A stretch of DNA of 64,000 nucleotides from NCBI GenBank assembly GCA_963801505.1, contig CAWDEY010000026.1:1-64000 (forward strand). The letters are read 5' to 3'. The first letter of the stretch is position 1. Each line of letters starts with the position of its first letter. A program made the translations under genes and the position numbers. This DNA comes from JAOUFP01 sp963801505 (GTDB taxonomy: Bacteria > Nitrospirota > Thermodesulfovibrionia > Thermodesulfovibrionales > UBA6898). This document shows positions 8,661 through 17,539 of the stretch, one piece after another. The notes under the pieces are model-generated. The model did not search any database. It worked only from the letters and a program-made list of their open reading frames with translations, and was not told the DNA's origin.

Positions 8661-10684
8661 AAGCTCTCTGTCTGCCTTATTTTCATACCTTTGAAATCAT
8701 AACACTTAAATATCGTAAATTTCATTATTTTATTATGTTTTGTCTTTATTGTCACAGGTTGTTTTTCACAACTATCAAAGGCCTCTCCCACTTCTTCCGG
8801 CAGTCCATTGTCGTCTTTTCTGACAAAAACAGCATTATAGCCGGCAAGGTCTTCGAATCCCGGCCAGAGATCGTACTGGTTCATTCTCCGTCCCAGATTA
8901 ATACAGTAGGTTGCCGGATGTCCGGCCATATAAAAGGCGAGTTCGCTCGATATCTGATATTTGTCTGAAAATATAAAGACAGGCACTGACTGCGACATTT
9001 CCCTGGAGATGCTTGACACCTCTTCCCCCAGCTCTCTCCATCCAACAAGTCTTGCTGTAGGGTCCATTTTCTGCGGGAGATGCAGCATTGAAGGGAAGTG
9101 CGCAAAAAATGTGACGAGCAGGGACAACAACATGCCCGAGATCAACAATGTCTTTCTGCTTCTTCTTGAGGTCAGAAGGTCTCTCGCATAGTACGCCGCA
9201 AAGGCTATGAAGCCTGTTGCATACCCAGGCAGCGCCCAGTTTGCCTGGACCTTGCCCTGCAGGCTTTTCAGGATGAAAAATGCAATTGTCGGCATCGAGA
9301 ACCAAAAGAGGAATGCGCCTTTTTGGGTCTTTCTCATTTTCCACAGTGACGTGAAGATCAGAATAAAGAGAACAGGCGTAATAACACCGAGCTGAGAACC
9401 TGTGAACTCAAAGAAACTCTTTGCGGATATTTTAAGGCCTTCAGCAATGTGTGCCTGTCCGGCAGTATGCTTCAGGGTGACCCATCCGTTTGCAGCGTTC
9501 CAGAGTATAACCGGACTGAAAACAGCCAGGCTGACAATAACGGCAATGTAAGGGCCAGAGGCAGTTAAAAGCTTCCGGGTGTCTCTTGTGGAGAGAAGGA
9601 AGAGGAATCCTGAGATATAGAAAAACGCCATGGTATATTTCGTCAGCAAGCCCAAACCGACTGAGACGCCCAGGAGCAGCCAGTAATAATCAAACTGTAT
9701 TTTACGGTCTTCATACAACTGGCGTTGTATCAGTCTGTGGAAGAGGTAAAGCGAAAGGACCCAGAAAAATATGAATGGAGAATCTATGGTAAACAGTATC
9801 CCAAATACAGAATAAAGGGGGACTATCTGTACCAGCAGTGCTGACACAAGTCCTGTCTTTTCGTCATAGAGCTCTTTTCCCATCAGATATAGCAAAACGC
9901 TGCTTGCTGCAGAGAGGATGACCGCAAATGCCCTCACCCCAAATACAGTATCGCCAAAGACAGATGTCCCAAGATAAATAAGATATGCTATCATAGGGCC
10001 CTTTGAGTAATAGCTCCAGTCGAGATGTCTCGACCATTCCCAGTAATGCGCCTCATCAGCACTCAGGTCAAATGGACATGTCAGGATAAAGTAGACCCTG
10101 AAAAGGCTTATGAGGAGCAGGAACAAGCCCAGCGCCTCTCCATAGGCCCTTTTTTCGTATATCCTGCTACCCCATCTGTATATCAAGATAGCTGCGTAAG
10201 CCGCACCTGTTCCAAGCAGCATGCCCGCAAGGACATCAAAGGGATAGTGTACGCCAACGTATATCCTTGAAAACCCTATAAGCGCTGCTAATGTCACTGC
10301 AAAATAGCTTATGATGTTTCTGCGGAGAAAAAAGAAGGTCATCGCAAAGGCAAAGGCATTGGATGCATGGTTGGAGGGCATGGAGTAGGAATGTCCGCAG
10401 CCGACCAGAAGGTTTATGTCTGTCAGGGCGCTGCAGGGCCTCTGTCTGGCGACAATATCCTTTAGCACATGGCCGGAGCCGTCTGCCAGTGCAACAGCAA
10501 AGAGAGAAATACACAGGAACGACCATATCGCCTTTTTCTCTCTTACTGCGGACCAGAATACCAGACAAAGGAAAATCAGTCCACCGTACTTTGTGACAAA
10601 GGGCATTGCCGCATCGAAAAAACTGTTTTGCAGGGTTTTATTGCCAAGAAAAAATAATGCTTTATCTATCTCAGGAAGGCCCAC
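8657..10684 (-). CDS. PAP2 phosphatase - GT39/ArnT-like glycosyltransferase fusion
   Basis: The 675-residue membrane protein joins two modules. Residues about 1-170 are a PAP2 lipid phosphatase with KDIVARQRP (KX6RP), PSNHASNAFA (normally PSGH) and SRIYVGVHYPFD (SRX5HX3D). From about 190 onward is a GT39 (PMT/ArnT-like) transferase with the early-loop acidic motif DLSADEAHYWEW and many membrane helices. The expected reaction is transfer of a polyprenyl-phosphate-linked sugar to lipid A or another envelope acceptor, with the PAP2 part dephosphorylating the lipid carrier or acceptor. The gene overlaps the GT2 gene that would make the donor. The G-to-N change in PSGH is noted; the histidine is kept. 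Confidence 0.87.
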   Translation of the reverse strand: MGLPEIDKALFFLGNKTLQNSFFDAAMPFVTKYGGLIFLCLVFWSAVREKKAIWSFLCISLFAVALADGSGHVLKDIVARQRPCSALTDINLLVGCGHSYSMPSNHASNAFAFAMTFFFLRRNIISYFAVTLAALIGFSRIYVGVHYPFDVLAGMLLGTGAAYAAILIYRWGSRIYEKRAYGEALGLFLLLISLFRVYFILTCPFDLSADEAHYWEWSRHLDWSYYSKGPMIAYLIYLGTSVFGDTVFGVRAFAVILSAASSVLLYLMGKELYDEKTGLVSALLVQIVPLYSVFGILFTIDSPFIFFWVLSLYLFHRLIQRQLYEDRKIQFDYYWLLLGVSVGLGLLTKYTMAFFYISGFLFLLSTRDTRKLLTASGPYIAVIVSLAVFSPVILWNAANGWVTLKHTAGQAHIAEGLKISAKSFFEFTGSQLGVITPVLFILIFTSLWKMRKTQKGAFLFWFSMPTIAFFILKSLQGKVQANWALPGYATGFIAFAAYYARDLLTSRRSRKTLLISGMLLSLLVTFFAHFPSMLHLPQKMDPTARLVGWRELGEEVSSISREMSQSVPVFIFSDKYQISSELAFYMAGHPATYCINLGRRMNQYDLWPGFEDLAGYNAVFVRKDDNGLPEEVGEAFDSCEKQPVTIKTKHNKIMKFTIFKCYDFKGMKIRQTESF

Positions 10685-10687
10685 TAA

Positions 10688-10936
10688 TCACTCCTCCAGC
10701 AACTGCCAGTCAGCATAACCATCTTTTTTATCTGTTAAGTGTCTGCCCTTTAATTTTATAGCTTCTTTTTGCGGATGGGTCTTAACAGTTATATATGCCC
10801 TGGTAATATTAGCGATAGCTGCCTCCTGAAGCACCAACTCAGTATCATCCTGCAGGGTTATTTTAGTCCTTATATGCTTATGACCGGCCGGGATCTCTAC
10901 CAGAATCTCTTTTATATCTTCATTTCTTATGTTCAT
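10688..10936 (-). CDS. Conserved hypothetical small protein
   Basis: This 82-residue soluble protein has strand-rich sequence (EILVEIPAGHKHIRTKITLQ) and no signal peptide or recognisable motif. It overlaps the end of the acyltransferase gene by 17 bases and stops just 3 bases before the PAP2-GT39 gene, so it is probably translated as part of the same operon. Function unknown. Confidence 0.65.
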   Translation of the reverse strand: MNIRNEDIKEILVEIPAGHKHIRTKITLQDDTELVLQEAAIANITRAYITVKTHPQKEAIKLKGRHLTDKKDGYADWQLLEE

Positions 10937-11714
10937 CTTCTTTCACCCACCTGGAAAGTTTGTCCTGTATAAAGGCAATAATTTCGCGGTGCTCGTCAGC
11001 GCCCCTGTCTTTGATCTCCATCGGCCCGCCGAAGGCAAAATGGACTTTCTTGTTTTTGTCCAAAGGGCCGAAGTCTTTCATGATTTTCCCGACACCCCAT
11101 GCGTCAGTCTTCAGTGCTATGGGGACAACAGGGACTCCTGCCTTTAACGCGAGCTTTATCCCGAGAGTATTAAATTCGGCAGGATCAAAATCCAAAGAAC
11201 GTGTGCTCTGAGGAAAAACTACTATGGACCTGCCTGCGGCAAGTTTTCTTGAGCCTTCCTCCAAAACAGTCCTGAGGTCTTCCCTTGGATTCACCCTGCC
11301 TACAACAACAGGATCTCTTGAACGCATAACAGGGCCGAAAACAGGCATAGTCACCAGGCTGTCTTTCACTATAAAGGTGGTTTCCTTTACGGGCTGTAAA
11401 ATACCGGGCAGGATAAAGGTCTCAAGCGTGCTCATATGATTGGCAATAAAAACAACAGGCCCTTCGTATCTTCTGAGATTGTCCATCCCTGTTATCTCTA
11501 TCCTGACACCAACATTTTCCAGTGCCTGCAATATGTCAAGACTGCTCCCGGCCCATTCAGCCCCCCCATAGAAACCCTTCAGTGCCTTTCTGCTGTTTTT
11601 CCAGACTATACGGAAGGCCTGCATATAAAAGGTCAGACTGGGGAAAATCCTTGAAAACAGGGAACGCGGCATCTTTGGATCGGTCATGTAAGTGTCAGCA
11701 GCAGTAATTGTCAA
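10920..11714 (-). CDS. 1-acyl-sn-glycerol-3-phosphate acyltransferase-like (PlsC family)
   Basis: The protein (264 residues) has the lysophospholipid acyltransferase fold: NHMSTLETF near residue 93 for the NHX4D box, and FPQSTRS near 165 for the FPEGTRS substrate motif, followed by GVPVVPIAL. Members acylate lysophosphatidic acid or related lipids at the inner membrane. Two key positions differ from the classical motif, with E in place of the motif D and Q in place of E in FPEG; both are conservative, but they suggest a divergent subfamily. Methionines at residues 10 and 15 are alternative starts. It heads the envelope-gene run read toward lower coordinates. Confidence 0.8.
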   Translation of the reverse strand: MTITAADTYMTDPKMPRSLFSRIFPSLTFYMQAFRIVWKNSRKALKGFYGGAEWAGSSLDILQALENVGVRIEITGMDNLRRYEGPVVFIANHMSTLETFILPGILQPVKETTFIVKDSLVTMPVFGPVMRSRDPVVVGRVNPREDLRTVLEEGSRKLAAGRSIVVFPQSTRSLDFDPAEFNTLGIKLALKAGVPVVPIALKTDAWGVGKIMKDFGPLDKNKKVHFAFGGPMEIKDRGADEHREIIAFIQDKLSRWVKEDEHKK

Positions 11715-11741
11715 AAAAATACCCCTGAGGCAAAAGGCCGG

Positions 11742-13337
11742 TTAACGCTCTTTTGCCGCCCATTTTATTATCTCATCAGTCAGGGCCTCGACAGTAGATT
11801 CCTTAGGCATGATCTGCACCTTGAGGCCTGCCTTTTCTATGGCCCTCGCAGTAACAGGTCCGATTACAGCAATCGCAACACCTTTGAGGAGTTCGTCAGC
11901 TTCTTCCCTGAGTATTTCCCTGAAGTTATTGAATGTGGCCGCGCTGGTGAAGGTTGCAATGGTGATCCGGCCTTCCTTTAAAAAACGCCTGAGCCTCTTG
12001 CCGTGCATGTCAGGCTTTACAGCCCTGTATGCAACAGGCACATCGATTGAACCTCCAAGTTCCCTGACCTTATCAGGGAATACCTCCCTTGCAACCTCTG
12101 CGCGGGGCAGAAGAAATTTCAGGCCTTTTAACAAGGTTGATGGTTGATGGTTGATGGTTGAGTTTATATCGTTTTCTTTACTGCTAACTGCTGACTGCTG
12201 ACTGCTGACTGCTTTCACAAACGCCTCGATCAGGCCCTCTGCATTAAAGCTTTCAGGTACCATGTCCACCCTAATTCCGAATTTATTTATTGAAGCAGCG
12301 GTCTTTTGACCTATGGCACAAATCTTTAGGCCTTTTAGTTCGCGGATGTCCCTGCCTTTTTCAAAAAGCCTGCTGAAGAAATACTTGACGCCATTGGAAC
12401 TGGTAAAAATAAGCCAGTCATAGCCTTCTATCTTATCTATGGCCCTGTCGAGATCATCCCAGGTCTCAGGCGGCACTATCTCAATGGTCGAAAACTGGAT
12501 AACTTCCGCCCCGAGTTCCTCAAGAGACTCAAAACCTCCCGAGTGTTCCCTTGTTACCAAAACCCGGTGCCCAAACATCGGTTTTTTTTCGTACCAGTTG
12601 AGTTCCTTGCGGAGATTTACGACATCACCGACAATTGTTACAGCAGGGGGCCGGATATCTTTCTCCCTGACAAGCTTTGCAATGTCCTTCAAAGTACTGA
12701 CAAGCGTTTTTTGGTCAGGCCTTGTGCCCCAGCGTACCACCGCAACAGGAGTTTCAGGGCTCCTGCCGTTTTCAATGAGTTTTGCTGTAAGCAGTTCTAT
12801 GTTTTTGACAGCCATGAGAAACACCAGCGTGCCAACGCCTGTGGAAAGTTTTGCCCAGTCAATGGACGATTCTTCCTTGGTAGTGTCTTCGTATCCTGGA
12901 ATAACGGCGAATGATGAAGAATACAGCCTGTGAGTAAGCGGGATGCCTGCATACGCAGGCGCGGCAACAGAAGAGCTTACGCCTGGGACGACCTCGAAGG
13001 CTATCCCTTCGTGGGCGAGTATCTGGGCCTCTTCGCCTCCCCTGCCAAAAACAAAAGGGTCTCCTCCTTTGAGGCGGCATACGATCTTGCCTTCCTTTGC
13101 TTTCTCCAGGATAGCTGCATTTATCTCATCCTGAGTCATGGTATGATGTCCGCCCCGCTTGCCTGCATAGATAAATTCCGCGTTATGGTCGATATAGTTG
13201 AGTATCTGGGCGTTTAAGTGGAAATCATAGATAACAACCTCAGCCTTTTGAAGGCAGCGCATGCCCTTTACTGTAAGCAGCCCGATGTCTCCGGGACCTG
13301 CACCAACAAGATATACAATGCCTTTTTTCTCTTTCAT
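11742..13337 (-). CDS. cobA-hemD: Uroporphyrinogen-III C-methyltransferase / uroporphyrinogen-III synthase fusion
   Basis: The N-terminal half (about residues 1-245) is the SAM-dependent methylase CobA/SUMT, with VYLVGAGPGDIGLLTVKG at the start, CRLKGGDPFVFGRGGEE for the substrate loop and PGVSSSVAAPAYAGIP. The C-terminal half (about 260-531) is HemD, uroporphyrinogen-III synthase, with VLVTREHSGG and FTSSNGVKYFF. Together they make and methylate uroporphyrinogen III on the way to siroheme, heme d1 or cobalamin; such fusions are known in anaerobes. The HemD half carries an unusual insert, DNA about 12134-12217, rich in S, Q and N and encoded by simple tandem repeats. I start at the ATG at 13337, where homology begins. 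Confidence 0.93.
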   Translation of the reverse strand: MKEKKGIVYLVGAGPGDIGLLTVKGMRCLQKAEVVIYDFHLNAQILNYIDHNAEFIYAGKRGGHHTMTQDEINAAILEKAKEGKIVCRLKGGDPFVFGRGGEEAQILAHEGIAFEVVPGVSSSVAAPAYAGIPLTHRLYSSSFAVIPGYEDTTKEESSIDWAKLSTGVGTLVFLMAVKNIELLTAKLIENGRSPETPVAVVRWGTRPDQKTLVSTLKDIAKLVREKDIRPPAVTIVGDVVNLRKELNWYEKKPMFGHRVLVTREHSGGFESLEELGAEVIQFSTIEIVPPETWDDLDRAIDKIEGYDWLIFTSSNGVKYFFSRLFEKGRDIRELKGLKICAIGQKTAASINKFGIRVDMVPESFNAEGLIEAFVKAVSSQQSAVSSKENDINSTINHQPSTLLKGLKFLLPRAEVAREVFPDKVRELGGSIDVPVAYRAVKPDMHGKRLRRFLKEGRITIATFTSAATFNNFREILREEADELLKGVAIAVIGPVTARAIEKAGLKVQIMPKESTVEALTDEIIKWAAKER

Positions 13338-13506
13338 AGACAGGTATATTAGCATAAAAGCCCGGTAATGGAGTAAGGAACTGGAAAGTGCTCTGTATTA
13401 TTTGGCTATGCAAAGATGTGGCAGCCCGGTATTTATTAGAATGGTGGGCCCTCAGAGGGGCGACATCATTTATTACAGCAACGTGGTGAGGCGTTATTCG
13501 GCAAGC

Positions 13507-13543
13507 TTAAGAGGCCAACCTTCTCCAAGGGTTGGTCTCTTAA
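13507..13543. terminator. Strong inverted repeat, probable terminator
   Basis: TTAAGAGGCCAACC and GGTTGGTCTCTTAA form a 14-bp stem with one G-U pair and a 9-nt loop. It lies between the minus-strand small gene ending at 13568 and the upstream region of cobA-hemD. A T-rich run follows on the plus side, so it may act in both directions. Confidence 0.6.
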
Positions 13544-13567
13544 ACAGCCTTGTTTTTATTTAGCATC

Positions 13568-13870
13568 TTATCCTCCGAAATCGCTTTCAGAGACCCTGGC
13601 ATAGCTTGTCTCGGACTGCTCAGGCCATGTCACGTCGTGATCTTCCGTCGGAGGCATCCAGTTCGTATCACATGAACTGCAAAGTCTCGTCATCCTCTCA
13701 GAGAGTTCATCCGAGATTATATGCAGACCGTTGACTTCGCCTACAAACCTCTCCTTTTCACCTGTTGACATATGATCGAACCTCTCTACAATATGGTCTA
13801 TCTTGTCTTTCCAACCTGCCAATTCATAGGTAAGGTTGTCACAATAGTCTTTATATTCAGTGGTTTTCAT
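13568..13870 (-). CDS. Hypothetical small soluble protein
   Basis: A 100-residue acidic protein, largely alpha-helical by composition in residues 1-65 (DNLTYELAGWKDKIDHIVER and following), with a CSSC motif near residue 65 and a disordered Ser/Glu-rich tail. It has a good AGGAGA-type ribosome site before its ATG (cttagttctcctttc on the plus strand). I do not recognise the family. The CSSC pair could bind metal or form a disulfide. Confidence 0.6.
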   Translation of the reverse strand: MKTTEYKDYCDNLTYELAGWKDKIDHIVERFDHMSTGEKERFVGEVNGLHIISDELSERMTRLCSSCDTNWMPPTEDHDVTWPEQSETSYARVSESDFGG

Positions 13871-14214
13871 CTTAGTTCTCCTTTCTACGCATGTACCTAA
13901 ATACAGATATATGCGATTGTCTTTCTTGATTACAGTTTATTCTCCTCATGAGGTGATTGCAACGCCGCGATTTGGCGGTTTTCAGGCTGCTTTGAGCATG
14001 ATTTTACTAATCAGGACTATTGGAGTCCTCTTTTTAATGAATTGGCAGTCCGTTCTTCCGCAGGCATTCCCGCAGATACACAGCCAGTTTAGAAACCGTG
14101 CAACCATCTGAAATAAAAGAAAAATTATAGCTGCCACATTTATTGAAGACACCCTGCAGCAAGCTACATGGAATACGCACGCTATCCATTTAACCCGAGA
14201 AATGCAATGAATAC
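13871..14214. other. Intergenic region with one dispersed repeat
   Basis: No convincing gene is seen in these 344 bases. The short frames present lack ribosome sites and homology. It contains the dispersed CCCTGCAGCAAGCT repeat listed separately, next to the 3' end of glgC. Confidence 0.6.
14151..14193. repeat. Dispersed repeat family P, copy 1
   Basis: The element ACCCTGCAGCAAGCT...GGAATACGC.CGCTATCCATTTAA recurs at 59067-59111 and, in a longer version, at 54571-54638. The first half is a short palindrome (CCCTGCAGCAAGCT), suggesting a hairpin. All copies are intergenic, next to gene ends. Confidence 0.65.
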
Positions 14215-15447
14215 TTATTTTGCTACTATGACAACCCCGGAATCTGTGACTATACATCCTCTCAACCTGTCCTCTTCGTGGTCATACCCAATTTTCATCC
14301 CTTCGGGAATTACTATATTTGCATCAATGATAGCTTTCCTGATTTTTGCATTTCTTCCGACCTGAACATTATCAAATAAAATTGAATCCTCTATACTTGC
14401 GTAACTGTTAATTTTGCTGCACGGTCCGATTATTGACCTGTGTACTGTCCCCCCGCTGGTGATACAACCTCCACACACTAGACTGTCAATGTTCATCCCA
14501 CGGCGGCCGTCGTCATCGAAAATGGTTTTTGCAGGTGGAAGGTTGCCCTGGTTCGTTAGAATAGGCCAGCTTAAATTATAAAGATTTAATTGAGGGCTTG
14601 CTTTGATAAGATCCATATTTGACTCGTAATACGAATCAATGGTCCCGACATCTTTCCAGTACCCCCTCTCATTAGGTTCCATCTCTGGAATATAATTATC
14701 AAAAAAACTGTATGCAAAAACCCTGTCTCCACCTTCAAGCATCATGGGAATTATATGCTTTCCAAAGTCAAGATCTTTATAATGCTTTTTACCCTTTTTT
14801 AAGACTTCAACCAGTCTTTTTGCAGAGAAGATATAATTCCCCATTGACGCAAAACAGGTATTTCTCCCCGGAACAAGAGGTGGGCTTTGGGGTTTCTCAA
14901 TAAATGAAGTGACCCGCAAATCCTCATTAACAGAAAGCACACCGAATCTTGTGGCCTCCTCGTGAGAGACTTCCAAAGAGGCAACGGTAAGATCCGCTTT
15001 ATTCCTTTGGTGATATTCCATCATCTGGGATATGTCCATTTTGTAGATATGATCTCCGCCAAATATAACCACAAAGTCAGACCCGGAGTAATTGATAAAT
15101 CTCAGGTTTTGATATATAGCATCAGCAGTACCCTCGAACCATTGCTGACTCATACTGTCTGTCTCAGGAGATATCGTATCGTAAAATTCTCCTAGTCCGG
15201 TCCATTTTGCCCACGATTCCTTGATATGTTTATTTAAAGAATATGCATGATACTGGGTAAGGATATATACTTTCTTGATCCCGGAATTAAACATATTGCT
15301 TAAGACGAAATCTATGATTTTATATTTGCCGCCAAAAGGGACTGCGGGCTTTGACCTGTGTAAAGTAATAGGGCCCAGCCTTTCACCCTTACCACCGGCT
15401 AGAACCATTGCGATTGTGTTTCTTGTTATATTTCCAGTTGTATACAT
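14215..15447 (-). CDS. glgC: Glucose-1-phosphate adenylyltransferase
   Basis: GlgC makes ADP-glucose from ATP and glucose-1-phosphate, the committed step of glycogen synthesis. The 410-residue protein shows the nucleotidyltransferase start MVLAGGKGERLGPITLHRSK, with KPAVPFGGKYKIIDFVLSN, the GGDHIYKMD metal/catalytic motif, and a C-terminal left-handed beta-helix (SYASIEDSILFDNVQVGRNA) used in allosteric control. Length is normal. It stands alone here; no glycogen synthase gene is visible within the window. Confidence 0.95.
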   Translation of the reverse strand: MYTTGNITRNTIAMVLAGGKGERLGPITLHRSKPAVPFGGKYKIIDFVLSNMFNSGIKKVYILTQYHAYSLNKHIKESWAKWTGLGEFYDTISPETDSMSQQWFEGTADAIYQNLRFINYSGSDFVVIFGGDHIYKMDISQMMEYHQRNKADLTVASLEVSHEEATRFGVLSVNEDLRVTSFIEKPQSPPLVPGRNTCFASMGNYIFSAKRLVEVLKKGKKHYKDLDFGKHIIPMMLEGGDRVFAYSFFDNYIPEMEPNERGYWKDVGTIDSYYESNMDLIKASPQLNLYNLSWPILTNQGNLPPAKTIFDDDGRRGMNIDSLVCGGCITSGGTVHRSIIGPCSKINSYASIEDSILFDNVQVGRNAKIRKAIIDANIVIPEGMKIGYDHEEDRLRGCIVTDSGVVIVAK

Positions 15448-15625
15448 TTTCTTCCCTCGCTCTATTGTTTGTCTCTATGATTGCAGTCTATCAAACATCA
15501 ATTTTCATGAAAAGCTATATATTTTTAAGAGCCTATCCTTCCCAGAGAGACAATAGGCAAAATGTTCAAAAAAAAGCCCTTGCAAATCACAAAGGCTTAA
15601 GGGAGGTAATATTTTAAGTTAAGTT

Positions 15626-15961
15626 TTAATTATGGGCCTTTACCTCAGCTGTCTCTTTTGCCCTGCCGAGGCTTCCAATTACGTCAACAACATACCCCAT
15701 GGCTGTCCCGAATACTGCTCCAAGCACTATGCTCACTGCACCTACACAGAAGATGCCCAGCATTATTCCAACTACCGTCAGCATCCTTACTATCGTTGTT
15801 GGCCCCACAGGCCCTCCTGCCAGATGGCTAAGCAGTATCAATGTCCCGTAACTGCCAAAATAAAACCCGGGCACTATTCCAAATACTAGAAATGCTAACA
15901 CTCCGATTGCTGCTCCGATCTTCGTCCCTACCTTCATTGTGTTTGTTCTTCCTGATGTCAT
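15626..15961 (-). CDS. Small glycine-rich membrane protein, paralog 1
   Basis: A 111-residue protein with about three hydrophobic segments (IGAAIGVLAFLVFGIVPGFY, MLTVVGIMLGIFCVGAVSIV and a shorter third). It shares order and motifs with the next gene at 16019: a G-rich first helix, F.FG..PG.., then GP or GA plus R(I/M)(I/L)T.. and a second G/V-rich helix. The two appear to be a tandem duplication. Function unknown; M9 is an alternative start. Confidence 0.65.
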   Translation of the reverse strand: MTSGRTNTMKVGTKIGAAIGVLAFLVFGIVPGFYFGSYGTLILLSHLAGGPVGPTTIVRMLTVVGIMLGIFCVGAVSIVLGAVFGTAMGYVVDVIGSLGRAKETAEVKAHN

Positions 15962-16018
15962 GATAATTTCTCCTTTAAAATATTTTATTTTAGTTTTATT
16001 TTTTAAGCTTGCTGCCTG

Positions 16019-16360
16019 CTACTGATTTTCGTATGTCAGTTCTTTTTTCTCCACTTTTATAGCATCTGCGGCACTTCCCGCCAGCCAACCAAGTGTTGTA
16101 AAGGCCATGATGAACATTGACCCTGAAACCATAACGCCGATCACCATAGAGGCTGCAGTGATAATCCGGGGGAGCAATCCTGCACCTACTGGTGTTCCAA
16201 ACATCACTCCTGCTATATTTAACCCCATGACTCCTCCAAGGAATGACCCTGGAAGCAGCCCAAATACTGCAAAAAGAACCACTCCGCATCCTGCTCCCAT
16301 GTATGCCAGTTTCTTTGTATAGGTTGTGTTTTTCATCTTCTTGTCCTCCTTCTTATTCAT
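16019..16360 (-). CDS. Small glycine-rich membrane protein, paralog 2
   Basis: A 113-residue protein paralogous to the preceding one, with the matching pieces YMGAGCGVVLFAVFGLLPGS, VGAGLLPRIITAASMVIGV and a third hydrophobic segment near residues 75-92 before a short charged tail. It starts after a clear GAGGA-type ribosome site (ttcttgtcctccttc on the plus strand). Upstream of the duplicated pair lies a long non-coding stretch, so this gene probably heads a two-gene operon. Function unknown. Confidence 0.65.
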   Translation of the reverse strand: MNKKEDKKMKNTTYTKKLAYMGAGCGVVLFAVFGLLPGSFLGGVMGLNIAGVMFGTPVGAGLLPRIITAASMVIGVMVSGSMFIMAFTTLGWLAGSAADAIKVEKKELTYENQ

Positions 16361-16969
16361 TTACTTTCTGCCATATACAATGCACTTGCCATGCCAACTA
16401 AAACTCCTTGTTTTTATTGGTTTTTCATTTTGCATTGCCGTGCATTTGAGCGAATTGCTTTGCAGGTTTGCGAAAAAAAGAGTATTCCTGAAAAGTAGCT
16501 CCCTACCTCCAGGCGGATACCTGAATTGATATCTGTGTCAATCCCCTTGAAAGCCTCACTTTTCAAAAAATAGCGGCCGGGGTCGGACCAAGCTAACTGA
16601 TTGAAGTCATTGATGAAAAATCAAAAACAGGGCTGTTTTTAAGGCTTAGAAGGGATTTTCGGTGTCACAATAGGCTACCTAAGAACGTCTTCTCCTCTTC
16701 TGTTCGTACTTCTGGCTGGCCTTGGTTTGTGGTATTTGACTAAGCATCCTACTTGAACTTTTCAGTCTTACCGCGCTGATCGAAAATGTTGGTTTTCTGT
16801 GAGGACTCTTTATTTTGCGACTCTCTCCAGGCACCGAAACCCCTCCAGTTAGTCATCATATGAAAAAATGAGGCAATACCACCTTAGGCAATATCACCTT
16901 AGCGATTGACAAATTCCATTATTTTGATAAACTTTAACATTATAGCCCATAAGGAAAGGAGGTGGACAT
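16361..16969. other. Long intergenic region with repeat copy A
   Basis: No gene is supported in these 609 bases. They separate the divergent small membrane protein pair and the secreted protein gene at 16970. The notable content is the ~120-bp repeat A (16573-16693). Just before the plus-strand gene there is an AGGAGGTG ribosome site at about 16956. Confidence 0.6.
16573..16693. repeat. 120-bp direct repeat, copy A
   Basis: This segment, from GCGGCCGGGGTCGG to the AATAGGCTACCTAAGAA end, recurs in the same orientation at 18636-18755 with an estimated four-fifths or better identity. Internally it has a short palindrome (AAACAGGGCTGTTTTT). The copies bracket a ~1.9-kb segment with the secreted protein and the RRM protein. 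There are no terminal inverted repeats or transposase. Confidence 0.75.
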
Positions 16970-17257
16970 ATGAAAGCTGCAATGTCGTTTCTTGTGATTG
17001 CTTGTGTGCTGTTGACCTTTATCGGGACTGCGGTCGCGAAGGAAATGTCTGGAGAAGTTATCGCAGTAGATGCCGCAAAAGGCGTACTCACACTAAAGAG
17101 CGGAAAAGTCGATGCCGGCTTCGATTGTGAAACAGGTTCGTTGATTAAAGATGTGAAAGTAGGAGATCAGTTGATTGTAGAATACAAGGAAGTTGGCGGC
17201 AAAAAAATAGCGACAAAAGTCACCCCAAAGAAAAAGAAGGCTGCTGCCGGATATTGA
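16970..17257 (+). CDS. Small secreted beta-strand protein
   Basis: The 95-residue product has a clear signal peptide (MKAAMSFLVIACVLLTFIGTAVA) and a mature domain of about 70 residues: KEMSGEVIAVDAAKGVLTLK, then KVDAGFDCETGSLIKDVKVG, DQLIVEYKEV and a Lys-rich tail. The pattern resembles short OB-like or DUF5666-like periplasmic proteins. A strong ribosome site (AGGAGGTG) precedes the ATG, and a terminator follows at 17272, so it is monocistronic. Function unknown. Confidence 0.8.
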   Translation: MKAAMSFLVIACVLLTFIGTAVAKEMSGEVIAVDAAKGVLTLKSGKVDAGFDCETGSLIKDVKVGDQLIVEYKEVGGKKIATKVTPKKKKAAAGY

Positions 17258-17271
17258 TAGCCCGGGCAGGT

Positions 17272-17294
17272 AAGGCAGGTAATTGCCTGCCTTT
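17272..17294 (+). terminator. Intrinsic terminator
   Basis: GGCAGG-TAATTG-CCTGCC with flanking A-T pairs and a TTTT run lies 15 bases after the stop of the secreted protein gene. Confidence 0.8.
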
Positions 17295-17327
17295 TCCTGT
17301 CCCCCCAACTTCTCCCAAGCTCTGAAC

Positions 17328-17528
17328 TCAGTATTTGGCCCCTTCCACCTCACCTGCATCCAGATGGGGGCCGAGCCGCTCCGCAAGGCTGACGATCTTC
17401 TCCCTTTTATCGAAGATGATCCACTTGCCGCCATGTCTGGTCCAGCCGCCGCTGCGCTGTGAACTTATCGCACGCTCCGCAATCAGCCAGGTCCAGAGGA
17501 GATCTCGTTCCTTGCGCATGGGAATCAC
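17328..17528 (-). CDS. Short protein, possibly truncated
   Basis: The 66-residue frame begins MIPMRKERDLLWTWLIAERA and continues GKWIIFDKREKIVSLAERLG. This looks like real protein sequence and recalls the Trp-rich start of putative phosphothreonine-lyase/DUF1917-type proteins, but it stops early at EGAKY. It may be a truncated or frameshifted gene. It lies just downstream of the RRM protein gene on the same strand. Confidence 0.4.
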   Translation of the reverse strand: MIPMRKERDLLWTWLIAERAISSQRSGGWTRHGGKWIIFDKREKIVSLAERLGPHLDAGEVEGAKY

Positions 17529-17539
17529 TCCCTCCTGAG

